A stretch of DNA of 64,000 nt from the NCBI GenBank assembly GCA_017590115.1, contig JAGGNK010010225.1:2728001-2792000 (forward strand), read 5' to 3'. This document shows positions 12,228 to 25,383 of this stretch, in pieces. Made by a program: the position numbers and the translations under genes. The notes under the pieces were generated by a model. The model worked only from the letters and a program-made list of their open reading frames with translations. It was not told the origin of the DNA and did not search any database. Origin of the DNA: Montifringilla adamsi. Lineage: Eukaryota; Chordata; Aves; Passeriformes; Passeridae. Each line of letters begins with the position of its first letter. Positions within the stretch are counted from its first letter, which is position 1.

Positions 12228-12334
12228 CTCTCCTTCTCTGGGCCACGGCCTTCCATTCTGTGTGTATTTGCTTTGATTCTGGCGCTTCTTTTGCCCTCCA
12301 TCAGCAAATTTGCACAGCAAAGGCTCAGTGGGGG
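12228..12334 (-). CDS. RBMS3: RBMS3 internal exon: end of RRM2 plus linker
   Basis: This is an internal coding exon of an RBMS-family single-stranded nucleic-acid-binding protein (two RRM domains; RBMS3 is known as a mainly cytoplasmic binder of A/U-rich RNA). Read on the minus strand, the first two bases complete an Ala codon split with the previous exon. Thirty-five full codons follow, starting [18 protein letters not shown] and ending [17 protein letters not shown] matches the last beta strand of RRM2, and the Lys/Arg/Gln-rich stretch starts the linker. The exon is flanked by CAG upstream and GTAAGTG downstream and ends in phase 0, which fits the next exon at 1111..1157. From memory, the NQSKYTQN and PWPREGE segments fit RBMS3 better than RBMS1, which has different residues there. 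Family assignment is very secure; the paralogue call is slightly less so. There is no frameshift or stop. Confidence 0.96.
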
Positions 12335-12369
12335 CTGTGAAGACAAGAAACCCAGTCTATATTAGCATC
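12335..12369 (-). other. 3' splice acceptor and likely branch site of the 107 bp RBMS3 exon
   Basis: Read on the minus strand, TGCTAAT (branch A near 12362) lies about 28 nt before the exon, followed by a T-rich run and CTTCACAG. The spacing and motifs are those of a standard U2-type acceptor. The branch call is an inference from motif and distance. Confidence 0.85.
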
Positions 12370-15300
12370 CCCCCCAAAGAAAGTGATTATACCAGCAACA
12401 GTAGTGCTTTGTAATACTGATCTTTTGAAGTAAAATCTTGCCTTCTGCAGATATTTTTTGCCTCTTTTAGCCTTGACTCCACTGGCAGCTGTTCTTATTA
12501 ACTAAGCTTCAAAAAATATATACTGGCAGCCCTTAAAAGAATTTAGCAAATATTGTTGAAAAAATAATCAGCCTACGCAGAATGTTAAGTTGCTGTAGTG
12601 GAACAGTATAGTCAGGCATTAGTTCCAGCTAAGTTAGACACGTATTCATGACCAGCATTAGTGCAAGGATAAACACTGCTCTACTAAAGCAGCTTTCTGT
12701 TTTTAATTGTAAAAACTTTGCAAGAACCTGCTTAAGAAATAAGTGTTCTTGCTATTTTGGTGTTTCTCAACATCCAGTCCTTTAAAAATCTCACTAAACA
12801 GAATTAAACAGAAACTTTTGCCAAGCCCAGTCGAATCAGCTTTCTTTTTCCTCTTAACTCCTTTTGAGCAAGTTGGCAGCTGAGAAAACCCTTTTCCTCT
12901 CCAAGTGAGATCTGGGGTGTGTGAATACAATAGTCAGGAGGGGCCAGAGTGCCAGGAAAAAGGATAATCAGAGTGCTGCACACCCCAAAAGGCAACCCAC
13001 AACAGGACCCCCTAGAGAAGAAACTAACACACATCAAACGGGCCCAACAGGAAGGGAACTTGGTGTCTTTGGATCTCTTTCCCATCCACCCAGCTTTTCA
13101 CAGCCTCTGAAAATATTTTTTTAGCCAAAATTTTAATTACTCTGCTAGTGGGAGCTTGTCTCTCCTACTTCATCCTTAAAAGGAGGGCCGAATTCTACCC
13201 ACTTATGTGTATGTTAGGGTTGTGCTTTATTGCCTACATCAGCAGAGAAATAAACCAATATTTGCCTGTTTGAAAGAAACCTTAAAATCATGTGTCACAT
13301 CTGAGTCTCTTCAGGAATCTTTGAGTTCCCAGGCATGATAAGTCTGTAATTAATTAACTAAGAGTTTTCATGGAAAAACTAAGAAATCTGATTTTTTTTT
13401 CCTTTCCACTTCCTGTTTCTGGGAGGCTAGAAATGTTGAAAGAATACAAATGCAGAGACATGAAGAAAATTTTTGGGTAGGGGGGCTAATCAAGTTGTTG
13501 ACTTATTTATTTGTAATAAAAACTATGATTTGATTAAGGGAGAAGTTCATGTGGTATTAAAACAAGTTAACCTCCTCCACCCTCCTGATTATAGCCGCTT
13601 CTAAATGGGTCAGAACGCATAGATTAAAACTGTGATCACTTAAAAGCTGCAACCAAGAAACAATGCATGGAGAGACTCTCACATCAAAACCATAATTTTG
13701 CATTGGGACAGCATCACTTTGGCTACTTCTGAAGGTATAACAGCTTTGTTTTTTCATTACCATTTTACCAGGCTAGTAATTGCCAAGGTCACTAGAAACT
13801 GAACTGCAGGAAACAATCCATTACTGGCAGAAAGCTCGACTGTGTGACCCCAGAGGTCCTTCCCCACCTCCAGCTTTGATTATTGTATCAGATTTTTCTA
13901 GAAGCAATGCTCAGCCAACCATTTTAAATTTAAAATAATGAAGGTTTAAAAGCATCCAGGTGGCTGTGGAGATTCTTTCTGCAGATGGAGAGACTTCACA
14001 GGTCTGATTGCCCTGCGCTTTCACTGGTTTTACTCCACAGCCTGATGCTTCATAATTTCAGAGTGCTTACTTAGAGTTCACTTTGATGTGATTGTGAGGG
14101 AGGAGCAGGTGCTAAGCCAGCATTAGAGAAAGGCCTATTAAACATCACATCTGAAGCTTCAAAAGCTTTTTGTTTTAAGCACTGAACAACTACCAAGCAA
14201 CATATGATACCGTCAGGAGGACCATGCAAAAATCATCTGCACAGTGGATATTTGCACATGCCCTGATCATCTGCTAATGAACACATCTGGTGTTAGCCCA
14301 TGTTCTGTGATGTGGTTTAACAAGCTAGGAAATCTACACATCCTCTCTCTCTATATTAGCCAACCACAAATAGGAAGCTGTTACCATTTTCAGAATTCCC
14401 CACTCCAGCATTACCATCTGACAACCCCATACTTGCTAATCAGTGGCTTCCTAAGGTTGATTGAGATCGAACAGAGCTACCAAACAACTTTACTAACCCC
14501 ATCTAGAAAAAATGAAAAAAAATACTGTATAGACTTTTCAGAAGATTGGAAAGAAGGTGGAAAAGGACAATGCTCTACACAGGCAAGTTTCTGCATGGAA
14601 GATCATATTCCTCTATGATAAACTGAGGTTAATTCTGTGGATAAAAACAGTCTGTGTTGACCAACATTAAAAGAAGTAAAAATTTCAAAACAAAATGTTC
14701 TGACAGGATGACAGAGCCCATATAGGATGGTTTTGGGTTGAGGATTTTCAGGGTTTTGTTGGGGTTTTTTTCCCCTAAATACAGGCATGTAGCATCAAAC
14801 AAGACAGAAAATTATATTAATAACTCTGAAGTGGTTCAAATGGTTACACCTGGAAACAATTATGGTCACCAACACATATATATCTATATAAGCAAATTAA
14901 TTATGTCTCAGGACATAAAGTAGAATGTAACAGTTATGGGAGCTCAAAGATGTTGCTCTAAGTACACAGAAGAACTTAAATCTTGGTTTACTTCAGCCCT
15001 TTAGCTTTGTGAGAAAGGTCCTCTAGGCTTTCCAAGATCACATACACCCAAATATTAGTACCATCATTCTTTCTGATCAAATACAGAGCAACAGAAGATA
15101 CTAGAAAGACCACATCCCATTCCACCACAAAAGCATAATTATTTCTAAGAGTTCTTTTTTAATGGTTTCATTAAATTTCCAAACTACTTTAAAAATAATA
15201 AATTTATTTCAGCCAAGGAAAGGATCACAATTAGGTACCCGGGTTATCAATTCAAAAAAGAAAATATTTAGAAACTAGTCAAACAATATCAACATTAGAT

Positions 15301-17892
15301 GAATAATATTTATGGGTTGCAGTAGAAGTGGTATATTCCACCCCAAATACTTCAGAAGGAGAGGAAAGAAAAAAGGGAATATTTTTAATTTTTCTGTTTC
15401 TTTTCTTTTCCATTCCATGTAGACATTCTTCAATTTATGGATTGCATTTTTACTTTTCTCTTTTTCCTCTGTATGAACACATGGGCTGAAAATAAATGCC
15501 TGTGTCTCTGCCTCTTCTCTCACCTTTTGTACTTCTGACTTAATAGAAAATGTAATTTGGATGTCTGTAGATGTTCACATTTTGAAGTGATAAGCAGATC
15601 TTTTTAGGTTTTGACATCCTCTAAGTTTTAAGCATATGTGGTATTTTGAAGCATATCTGGAAAATCTACTGTTGCTATTTTCCTGTTAAAAAAGCAAGAA
15701 TTGATTCACTTGAAACAAATTTCAGGCTATTCCATTCTGATAAACTCTTTAAGATAGAAGGCACTGCTCTTTCATTGACTTCTACCTGACAGCAACAAAC
15801 ACAAATATCAAGAATAAATAACTGCTTTAACCTGAACAAGGTTCATTAAGCCATAACCCATTTTTCAAGGTGAAGATTTAAATGCTTGCTGCAGTTCCCA
15901 TCCAAAGCCCTCTCTAGTTAATAAGACATAAATAGTGCTGAACTTGGCTTTCAGTCTTGAGAAGGAAGTGGGATCAAATTGATAGTGCTTCTAAACAGCA
16001 TTTGCCAAGATATTCAGGGCTTCCTTAGGAGAGGGCAGTAGCTGCTACTGTTCAAATTCTGTTCCCATGGAAGTCAATGGCTAAAACCCTATCTCACTTC
16101 AGTCAGGCCCTGAATTTACTCTAAGAGTTCAGTGGAGGTGAAAGAGAGAGGCTGGTTTTATGTCAATCAAGCCTGTCGATATTGTTGGAGTTCCCTCAGG
16201 AGATCAGCTTCTCATGCTCTGCTACTTTAGATGGGCAGATTGTGCAGACAAACAGCACAGAACTGCCAAAAGGCTGTTAGTATCACCAAAAGCAACAGTG
16301 GTACTTAAATAGCACAAAAACTTCTGAAGGAAGGAGAAGGGGTAACAGTGCCCCCTTCTCAAATCTGGCAGTCTCTAAGGAATGTTCCAGCTCAGGAAGG
16401 GAATTTCAATTAAATTGGAGAATTCAACAAAATAAAGCAAACTCCTAACTAATTCTGAATACATAATTTCCGTATTCTTTCATTCATCGGAAGGCAGATA
16501 CACTTGAGCTCCTACATGTGCAAAAATGTATATATTCATGAGCATGTGCTCCATAAAGGAGGATGAAAGCTGTCATTTGCATTTGGTGAGACTTTTTCAT
16601 TATTTCAGGTGCTCTGAAACTTTTACTGTCTTAAGAGTTACTGAGAAAAGCTTGTTCCCCACTGTCATATAGCATCATCTGTCCAGCAATGGCAAGAATT
16701 ATATATACAAAAAGCAGTAACAGGACATTTTAATGCATTTAGCTGCTTTTACTGTGAATATTTTTGGACACAGTATTTTTCACCATGTCAGGAAGAGTTT
16801 AGTCTCTTCTCGTTTTTTGCAACAATGAAAGTTACATTTTCAGTAAAAACAGCCATGTGCATTGGGAACATTCATGTGGGTCTTTAGCCACCTCTATTTT
16901 GTTAACGTGAAGAAAAATAATTTAAAAGTCATTGGTATGACAATGAATGGTCCGTGCACAAGTAATGATCTTTTTCAAGGCATGCTTTAATGAGAAAGTT
17001 GGATTAATTTCTTTTTCAGCCTTGGCAAATCCTCCTCCACAATAAAAAACTGCACAATAAAAATTGGGTTCACAATTAGATCAAGCATTCATACTGACCA
17101 AGCTCTGATAACTTTTTTAATTCCTAACTGCCCTCCAAATTTTAAGTAGTTTTGTAATATTTTCATGTGCAAATCACACAGAACATCTAATTGAAATACC
17201 CATGTAAGAACCAACCTCTTTGTTTCAGATCTAACATTTATAGCCTTTAAGAAAAACTGCACCTTATGGTAACATCAAAGCCATTTTGCAAGGAGACAGT
17301 ATTTCACAGGGAGACATGAGAGACACAAAAGCTGTAGAGCAAGGCAGGACAAAGCAAGTTTAAGTTTTGATTTAATATCTGGGCTCAGATGGATGTACCC
17401 AGCAGGACTATGGTGTTTACGGAGCCTGCAGAGTTTATTTACAAAATGAATGTTGCTGTTGTAAGCTTTGGAAATGTAGAAGTTCCAGGACCCCATCAAT
17501 AGAGTCACTCTCTGCTCTAGTGAGTTGACTGGCTTCTAGGAAAGTCCTGCCATGCAATACTTTTTCATCCCAAAATCATAAATAAACAAAACTTGAACTT
17601 CAAGGAAGATTATAAAACAAAACCATAGCTATTCTGCTCTTGGGAAATGAAGAATTACAAAAGATGGCACGTGACAGAATAGGATGTGTAAGGACAAAGT
17701 GTTAGCTGAGTAAGGAAGCCATAAATAATATGGAAAATAACCACTTCATCCTATCCTGCATGGAGTTGTTAAAGGACAGAGTAATAGATTTTGTCCCAGA
17801 AGTCCATGATACAGGATGTGATGGCACAGGAGAGACTCTTAATGTTTACAAGAGTTAACTTTTAACCGATGTTGAGCCATATATAGCATAAT

Positions 17893-18336
17893 TTATAGAA
17901 TCATAAAATATCCATAGTATTTGGAATCACAGAATATCCTGATCCACCAGGATCATCAAATTCCATCTTCTGGTCCTGCACGGAACAGCCTCAGGAGTCA
18001 CACCATGAACCTGAGAGTGTTCAAATGCTTCTTGAGCTCTGTCAGGTTTGGTTCTGTAACCACTTCACTGGGGTGCCCAAACACCCTTGGAGTAAAAAAT
18101 CTTTTCCTAACACCCAGCCTAGACCTCCCATGACACAACTTCAGGCCATTCCCTTGGGTCTTGTCACTGGTCACCACAGAGGAGAGCTCAGTGCCTGCCC
18201 CTCCACATTCCTTCATGGGGGAGTTGTGGACTGTGATGAGGTCTCCCCTCAGTCTCCTCTTTTCCAGGCTGAACAGACCAAGTGACCTCAGCCACTCCTC
18301 ATTTAGCTTCCCCTCAAGGCCCTTCACCATCCTTGA
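17893..18336 (-). mobile_element. CR1 LINE fragment, 3' end, antisense to + strand
   Basis: About 440 bp of a CR1 (chicken repeat 1) non-LTR retrotransposon in minus orientation. Hallmarks on the + strand are the ATAGAATCATA and AATCACAGAATATCCTG tail at the left (the CR1 3' end), the blocks reading CACTGGTCACCACAGAGGAG and GAGGTCTCCCCTCAGTCTCC, and AGGCTGAACAGACCAAGTGA near the right end. It is 5'-truncated, as most avian CR1 copies are, and carries scattered substitutions and no intact reverse-transcriptase frame. It lies in the same orientation as RBMS3. Confidence 0.95.
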
Positions 18337-20320
18337 AGATTCACCAGTATTTTAGTTAAACTTAACTACATTATATTAATTGGATTTGTACAGATGATTG
18401 TGAAAGCAAAACAATGAGTTACCATTGTATTTTAGTTTCTATAAAACTTCACTTTTACAACATAATTATAGAAACTGGGGAAACAGTTACTAGAAAAGGA
18501 CACCAAAGTGAAGAAATATAGAGCAAACATCTATTTGGGTAAACAAGTAAAAGGAAGTGATCTCCTTTTGATAAATTGCATCGGAGGTTAAGTAATTATC
18601 TCTTGTTCACCTCTTTGTCTTAAGAAATGGGAAGCAATCCTTTCATCTTTTTGTATAATAATTGTTTCTGAAGAGCAAGAACATGTTAGAAAATAAAAAC
18701 AAATCTCAGAGAGAAATAATGTGTCAAGCAGAAAGTTAGGACTTCTATCCTGTGAAACAGAAATTACTTAGAGCAGGTGGAGCAGGTAACCATATGTGTA
18801 TGTGTATGTTGGAGAAACAGCATGCCAGCATGGAAATGTGGAGCAGATCTTGTTGAAATCAATCTAAACACTCAAGCAACTACATGGAAAACTTCTGCTT
18901 AGTCTTATTGTTGCTGAAATGTCCATAAATATTTGTTAGAGCAGACTGGAAACTGGAGCCGCCTTTGTATAAGACACTGCAACATTCATTTTACAGTCTG
19001 TTTGGGTTTTGTTTAAACTCTTTTCCTTTTTAAATTTTCAGTGGAACAGTAGACTGGGAGCGCCTGATTCAGGCCTATTAAAGTGCTCCATTCCAATCTG
19101 CTGATAAGGAGGAACTGTTGTAAAGGTTATAGGAACAGATGCTTCAATATGGTATGGAAATTTAAATCAATCAAAATAGCAAAACTTGAGATACAGTATT
19201 AAAATCACGCTGAAATGTTGTAATGTGAGGGTCTATTTTTATTTCACCAAACTCCATTTCTCACACAATTCTAGTGCTGGTCTCTGTTGGAGAGAATGAA
19301 TGCATGGTGGGCAAATCCAGAATACAATTTGGAATTTTATTACTTAATTTTGTTAACTATTAAATAATTATAAAATACTCTGCACTTTAACATTGGATTC
19401 TTCCTTTATTGTAAACAAAAGGCAGAGCTCACAGAAATTAGACATTCTCACTGAACCCAAAGCCTCTCTACTGAACCCAAGTTTAAATTTGAGGTAAGTG
19501 TAAGCAAGAGCTGATGCAGGTCCATGAGTTTTGCCACAGAAATCAGCTTCCTCCAACTTGATGATACAGCAAAGTTCTGCCCTATTGGAGGTCCCCAGCA
19601 TAATGCTGAAAAATTCCAGCTGCAGTTCACCCTTTGTAACCAGTGCTGTGACAGCTCTTCACAATCTTTAATCACTGGATGAAAAGAAAGTGGAAGGAGT
19701 GATTTATTTTGCAGTTTTAAAATTTCTCCAAGAGCCTATCCAGCAAAAGAGTAGTTCCTCTTACTGAGTGACTGTGCAACCAAACCAACTAAACATATGC
19801 ATCAGTTTGCAGAAATCATTTCACACACCTATGCTTAAACTGCTTAAACTCAGTGGGTTTTTTTTCTGTGACTTTCAAATAGGATCTGTTGCAAACTAAA
19901 ATTTAGGGCACATGCTTTTAATGTACCAATTCTAATTGCAAAACATGTAATTCAGCTGGGTTAATATCTCCTCCAAAAACCACTTTGATAGACTCCCTTG
20001 GATTCGTGCCTCATTGGAAAAGCCATGTACAAAAGAAGTGAGACGGTATCACATTTTGAACAGGATCATTTGTCACAAGTCATTGGAATCACTTCACATA
20101 TTATCTTTGAGATAGACAATAAATAAGTATTGAACTGTTAATTTATGTTAAATAAGGAAAGCCACCGACTTGCTCAATCATCACTGTTAAAAGGTGAATG
20201 CTTAAGAAGCCCACTCGCCCTATCTGAAGAATTTTTGGATAGAACTTATGAACCCTAACTTCCCTGTTTTTCTATCTTGCCAGAGTAACTAAGCAAGACA
20301 CGAAAGAGAGAAGAGTCTAT

Positions 20321-20343
20321 GTAGTTCTTGTAGGAACTACAAG
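20321..20343. other. Overlapping alternative hairpins
   Basis: CTTGTAG (20327..20333) pairs with CTACAAG (20337..20343) around GAA. The overlapping GTAGTTC and GAACTAC arms can form a competing hairpin. Short and probably coincidental. Confidence 0.7.
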
Positions 20344-22450
20344 ATAATAATCAGTGGAATAAAGATTTATGATAATACAATGGCCCCCTATCAATAGTTT
20401 CTTCCCATTGACAAGAGCTGACAGCTGTGAACAGTTTTTCAAAACAAACCAAACAAAACAACAAAATTTATAATTTTTTATGGTTTTGTATAGATTTTTG
20501 CAAATACTAATTATTGTCTGGGATTCTGACTTATATAGTTAAAAGGAAAAAAGAAGAAAAAACCAGAAAGGTCGCCTGTACCACTTTAATACTATTGACT
20601 TGCTATAATGCTATATGATCAGATGTTCATTGGACTACATGGTGGGCAGCAGCTGATTCCTCCTAATAAAATGAAAAAAATGCAAAACTTAAACTATATT
20701 CCTGTATTAAAAAATAATTTTAAAACATTTTTGTGGCTTTCACTGTAAATTTCTAGACCATGCATGATTTGCCACACAGACACACATTTCTGCCATGTGA
20801 CAAGGAACTAACAGAGATCAGGCAAACAATGTCCAATCCAAGAACACAAGATCCAGTGAAGCTGATGAGAACACTTTCACTGGAAGTAAATATGACAGCA
20901 ATTACACTGAAATAGATCTCACAAACTTTGTTTTTGTGTTTTATTTGGTCTTTAAACTTAAAGCTGAAATCCCTTCACAATGGCAAAATGCAAAGAGAGT
21001 GAAGACAATGGCTAACCTGTCATCAGAACCAGTTTTCAGGGAAAAAAAGTTACACAGTGAGGTTCTGCTGTCTTACTGTGTTGCTCGTCATCCCAGAGAA
21101 GCATTAAATCTGAAAATTCATACACTGAGGCAGTGAACTAGAGGAGAGGTCTGAGTTGTATCACATTTTTAAACCAGTAGCACCCAGATCTTTGTGCATG
21201 TACTCTGTACTGGTGCTCCTGAACCGACTGTGGTTGATACATCAGCTGTGTGGGACCCCAGGACTCCAATCTGCAGGTAGAAGCTCACTGAGGAAACCTA
21301 ACCTTCTAAATGTGAATCCAAACCCACTCTTTAAATCCCCTCTGAGACTGCCCTGTGAGCTTTTAGGAAGATATACTTCATATACCTTTTTCTCTTCTCC
21401 CATCTCATGAGTTACTTTGGTTGGATGAAAATGGAGGTCTTGTATTTCTTACTGTTCAATTATTAAGGAATGGCAACAGAGGCGGCTTCATCTGAAAGGC
21501 TGAGTGATTTTTAAATGATCTCATGTACCATAATTTATAATGGAAAATCAGGTACAAATAGTGTGATATGCTTTCTAGTTCCTTTCTAATGGAAATAAAA
21601 TGAATCCCTGGTAATGGGTGACCCTACTTGCTTCTGTGGTCACCCCTTTTACTTTTTCAGCATTCTCTTTAGTAGTCTCAGGAGAAAAGAACAAATGCAA
21701 AGCTTTTATCCAAAGCTGCTTCGCAAAACAATAGCTCTATGCTTCTGCTATAAAATCTATTTTCACTATTCTCAGAAACAAATATTATTGATCACAGAGA
21801 CTTTGCTATTCCCACTGAGAAAAACTTACTTGCACTGACAGTCCAGAGATAAAACTATTAGAATTTATGCTGTACAAATAATTAATTCTGGTTCTGTTCA
21901 TAAAGGTTATTTCATGTAGCTGTTTAAGTGCTACTCTAATATCTAGTGTGGAATCTATTTATTTTAAATTTAATTTTATTATTTTCTGTATTAGTTTTTA
22001 CTTTGCATTTATTTAGTTAAACCAGAACATTGCCGTCATATATTCCTCTGTATGACGCTGCTAGAACTAACACTAGAGAGACAAATACAACCCTCTTCAA
22101 ACATGTTTTCAATATAAACAAGGAAACCAGGACAAATGTCTCATGTCAATGAAATTATTTCTTTCCACCAGCATAATGATAATACCTGTGCATACACATT
22201 TATTGTTTAATAATTGAAGTTGAGTTTTGGGATTCCCTGCTTACACTCCAATACATGTATACTATTAATGTCCACAAGAGCTTATGCAAGCCAGGGTTAT
22301 ACTACATGAAGGAAAAAAGCTTCAGTTATGACCATTAGGTTATTTAATTCACATGTATGTGTTCTAACAATACTTTTTTTCTTTTTCCCAGTTAGGGAAA
22401 GACACATTTGTTGTGTCTTTGTGAATGGACACTGTAATTTAAAAAAGTGA

Positions 22451-22482
22451 TTATATATACATACATATATATATATATATAA
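22451..22482. repeat. AT-rich microsatellite
   Basis: Alternating T/A with a few TAC interruptions, ending in a pure (AT)8-9 run. Likely length-polymorphic. Confidence 0.9.
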
Positions 22483-25331
22483 TGCTAACACTATTTTCAG
22501 CTCTGCTACAGTCTGTTAAAGAGTAGCAGTAGAAAATGTATACAATCAATAAATATTTGGTTTGGGTAAAGATGCCCTGTGTGTTGTCAAGGCAGTAACA
22601 CGACCTTCTTGACATCTGAGTTGAAACAATCTATTTCTAAAAGCACTGATTACTGCAGATGCATGAAATATTCCAGTGTAAATGTAAAATAAAGCTAATT
22701 TTAACCAGCTATCAATCTGTTAAAAAGTTTTAAAATATTCAGAAATATTCAGGCCTTTTTTCTCAGACCGCCTAGTGAAAATCCTTTTATTAAAATCAGT
22801 TCTAATTAACACACATTCTAATAACAACTGCTGGGTGCAGCAGCAAAAACTCTAACCACTGATAATCTAAAACACAGCTCAGCCATATCATTTTGCCATT
22901 AGTCTGAGAAAGAAGGAAAATCTGAAGGGAATTTAAAAAAAAATTTATTGCCCTTCTATCATTTTATTCTTCTGCATTCACTGAAAGTTATAATATGTAT
23001 GCTCTAAAATGAAGAAGTTTACTAGGAACTAACAGATAGCATTACCAGCTTTCTCACTTCAATGCAGGAATATTTTTAAAAAGTGAATTTGACCCTGACT
23101 GTGACAAAACCAGGGCTGGGTACAGGTTGCAAAGCAGGAAGCATTTAAAAAACAGTGACTGACTGATTCTTAAAGGCAGGAGTTCATTTTGCTGTGGTAG
23201 AGAATAACCAAGTCACACTAAACAACTTGGACAGCATAATTTGTGTACTACAAAACCTCACTGCATTCTCTCACCATTTTCTTCTGTAAATGAGCCCAAA
23301 GGGAGGAAGGGAATACTTTGGAAACCATACATAAGTAAGGATGCTGATGCCCTTTACCTTTTTCTCCCCAGAAGAAGGGGAGAGCAGCAGCTCAGAGCAA
23401 GGACTGCAAACTATACAGCACCCATGGGACACATCAATACCCCTTGCAGTGCCAGCCTGATGCACTGGCTGCTCCTCCTGGCGACTTCCAAGCCCTGAGC
23501 CTGAAAGACAGGATAATAACTGTGCTGAATGGCTACTGCCCCCTCACCAAGTACCTGGAGGTAGGGAGCAGATGTGGCACAGGCATTTATGTGCTAGAAG
23601 AGGAAGATAAGACCTTGGGAAAAAAATGCTCAGTAACTCCCTTTTCCTTGAAGGGCAAGAAGGCAGAAAGCCCTGTAGCACATGGCCACCTGGAGCTCCT
23701 GTCAGGACATGGAGGCTTTGCAGCAGCTTGAAGTAAGCCTCTGCCTTCAAGGCACAAGTGTACCTGTGGTTTCCATGACAGAGAACTGCACAGTGGAGTC
23801 ACTGGGAATTTTCCACTAAGTCACCTATTTATGATGACACTTTATCCAAGGGAAAGACAAAAAATTGAAATTGTAATCTTTTCCCAAGACAATGGAATAT
23901 CTTACTTATACTTCTTAGCTCTTTCCAAAATGTGTTGGTGATACCAACCCTGAATCTAATGTGCTACGACATAAGGAAAATTCGATCCCTTGCAGCTTAA
24001 AAATCTTATATTATCATCTGAGACAATATCCTAGAATATTAAACAGATAACACTAAACCCTTCTGAAATTTTCAACTGCAGAACTCTCAGCTGAGGGTAG
24101 ACAAGGAAGCAAACTTACATAGTAGAGACTGAGTGATAGACTAATCTTTAATGTTGTAATACATTGCTCAGAGATTTTATGAAGGTCATACTAGATTCTA
24201 CTTTGCCATACACCCAAAAATTACAAAAAGAGTAGGATTTCAATGCTAAGATTTGCAAAGTAAAAAATCAGCCCTCTACTCCTTCAGTTAAAAATACTGG
24301 AATAGTCAGAAAATGAGAGAGCCAAGTACAAGAAAGAATACGTGAAAAGGAAAGAAAGATATAGAAATATGCAAAGAAAAACACTTTAACAGAATTAATG
24401 GAAAAATAATGGAAATAATGGAAAAATGGAAGAAAAAGGAGAGCAATGTTTCTGAACTGTCCTTGAAAATGTTCAAGCTTTACAGAAAAGCAAATGCAAC
24501 TCATGTCCTCCATTTCTGGATGACAACCGGGGCCTTCTCAAACACTTCACAGAGACTGCAGCAAAAGGAAAATTCTAGCAGAAATGGCTGCTTAAATATC
24601 ACTGCCCATAGCAAACAGAATGACAGAAGTTTATAAAAGATGTAGTTTTATCTGAAAACAGAAAAGGAAGACCTATTCTGTTGGATTGTGAGGAACCCAC
24701 TAAGGCTGTGGATGGTCTCAGGGGCAATTGTTTGGCATCAAACAACTAAAGAAACTGGGGGAGACTATTGAGTCTCCTCTATACAAAAATACCAAGACTC
24801 TGTTATTAAAGTAAATTCAAAAGCTTATCTCAAAACTCTATAGATGAGCCAACACTTACATGACACAAAAAATAAAATTAGACACAACTATGTGAACGAT
24901 GAAAAAGCAAGGACCTCTCTTCCAGATAAATTACATTATGAGAAATCATAATAGTTTCTTGCACCAAAACACATCATTTTAAAATATTTTGTCCCAATTT
25001 GAGTGGAATCCTTCTCTGGTTTACAGGCACATGGATGCAGCCATGCTGGCATGATGAGTCTGTGTGCAACTCTATTCAAAGCATGGTTGCAACTCAACAG
25101 CAGTATCAAAGTCTGGTCTGGCAAAAGCCATTTCCAGCTGATGTGAAACAGCAATTTTCTTCACAGCAAATTATTTCATGAATCAGCCAGCAGGGAGTGA
25201 CAACATTCTGCTGCCAGTGACTAAGTGTATGACCTCTGGGTTGTAATTTCCACCAGCTTAGGAAGAGTACATTGCAAACATGAGCTTATTTTTCATGCTA
25301 CTGTTAGGAGAGATGCTAATCTGGCTCTTGG

Positions 25332-25383
25332 TTTCCTTTCTTTCTTCTTTTTTTCTTTTCTTTTTTTTTCTTTTTTCCTTTTT
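25332..25383. repeat. 52 nt polypyrimidine tract on + strand
   Basis: A nearly uninterrupted run of T and C (CTTTC and TTTTC motifs) followed by ACCAG. It resembles a splice acceptor on the + strand, but the only gene seen is on the other strand, where the tract is a purine run. Treated as simple sequence. Confidence 0.85.

Noticed and set aside
17921..18355. Open frames of 64-110 codons on both strands.
   Set aside because: They lie inside the CR1 fragment; they are repeat-derived and do not encode the CR1 enzyme in an intact frame.
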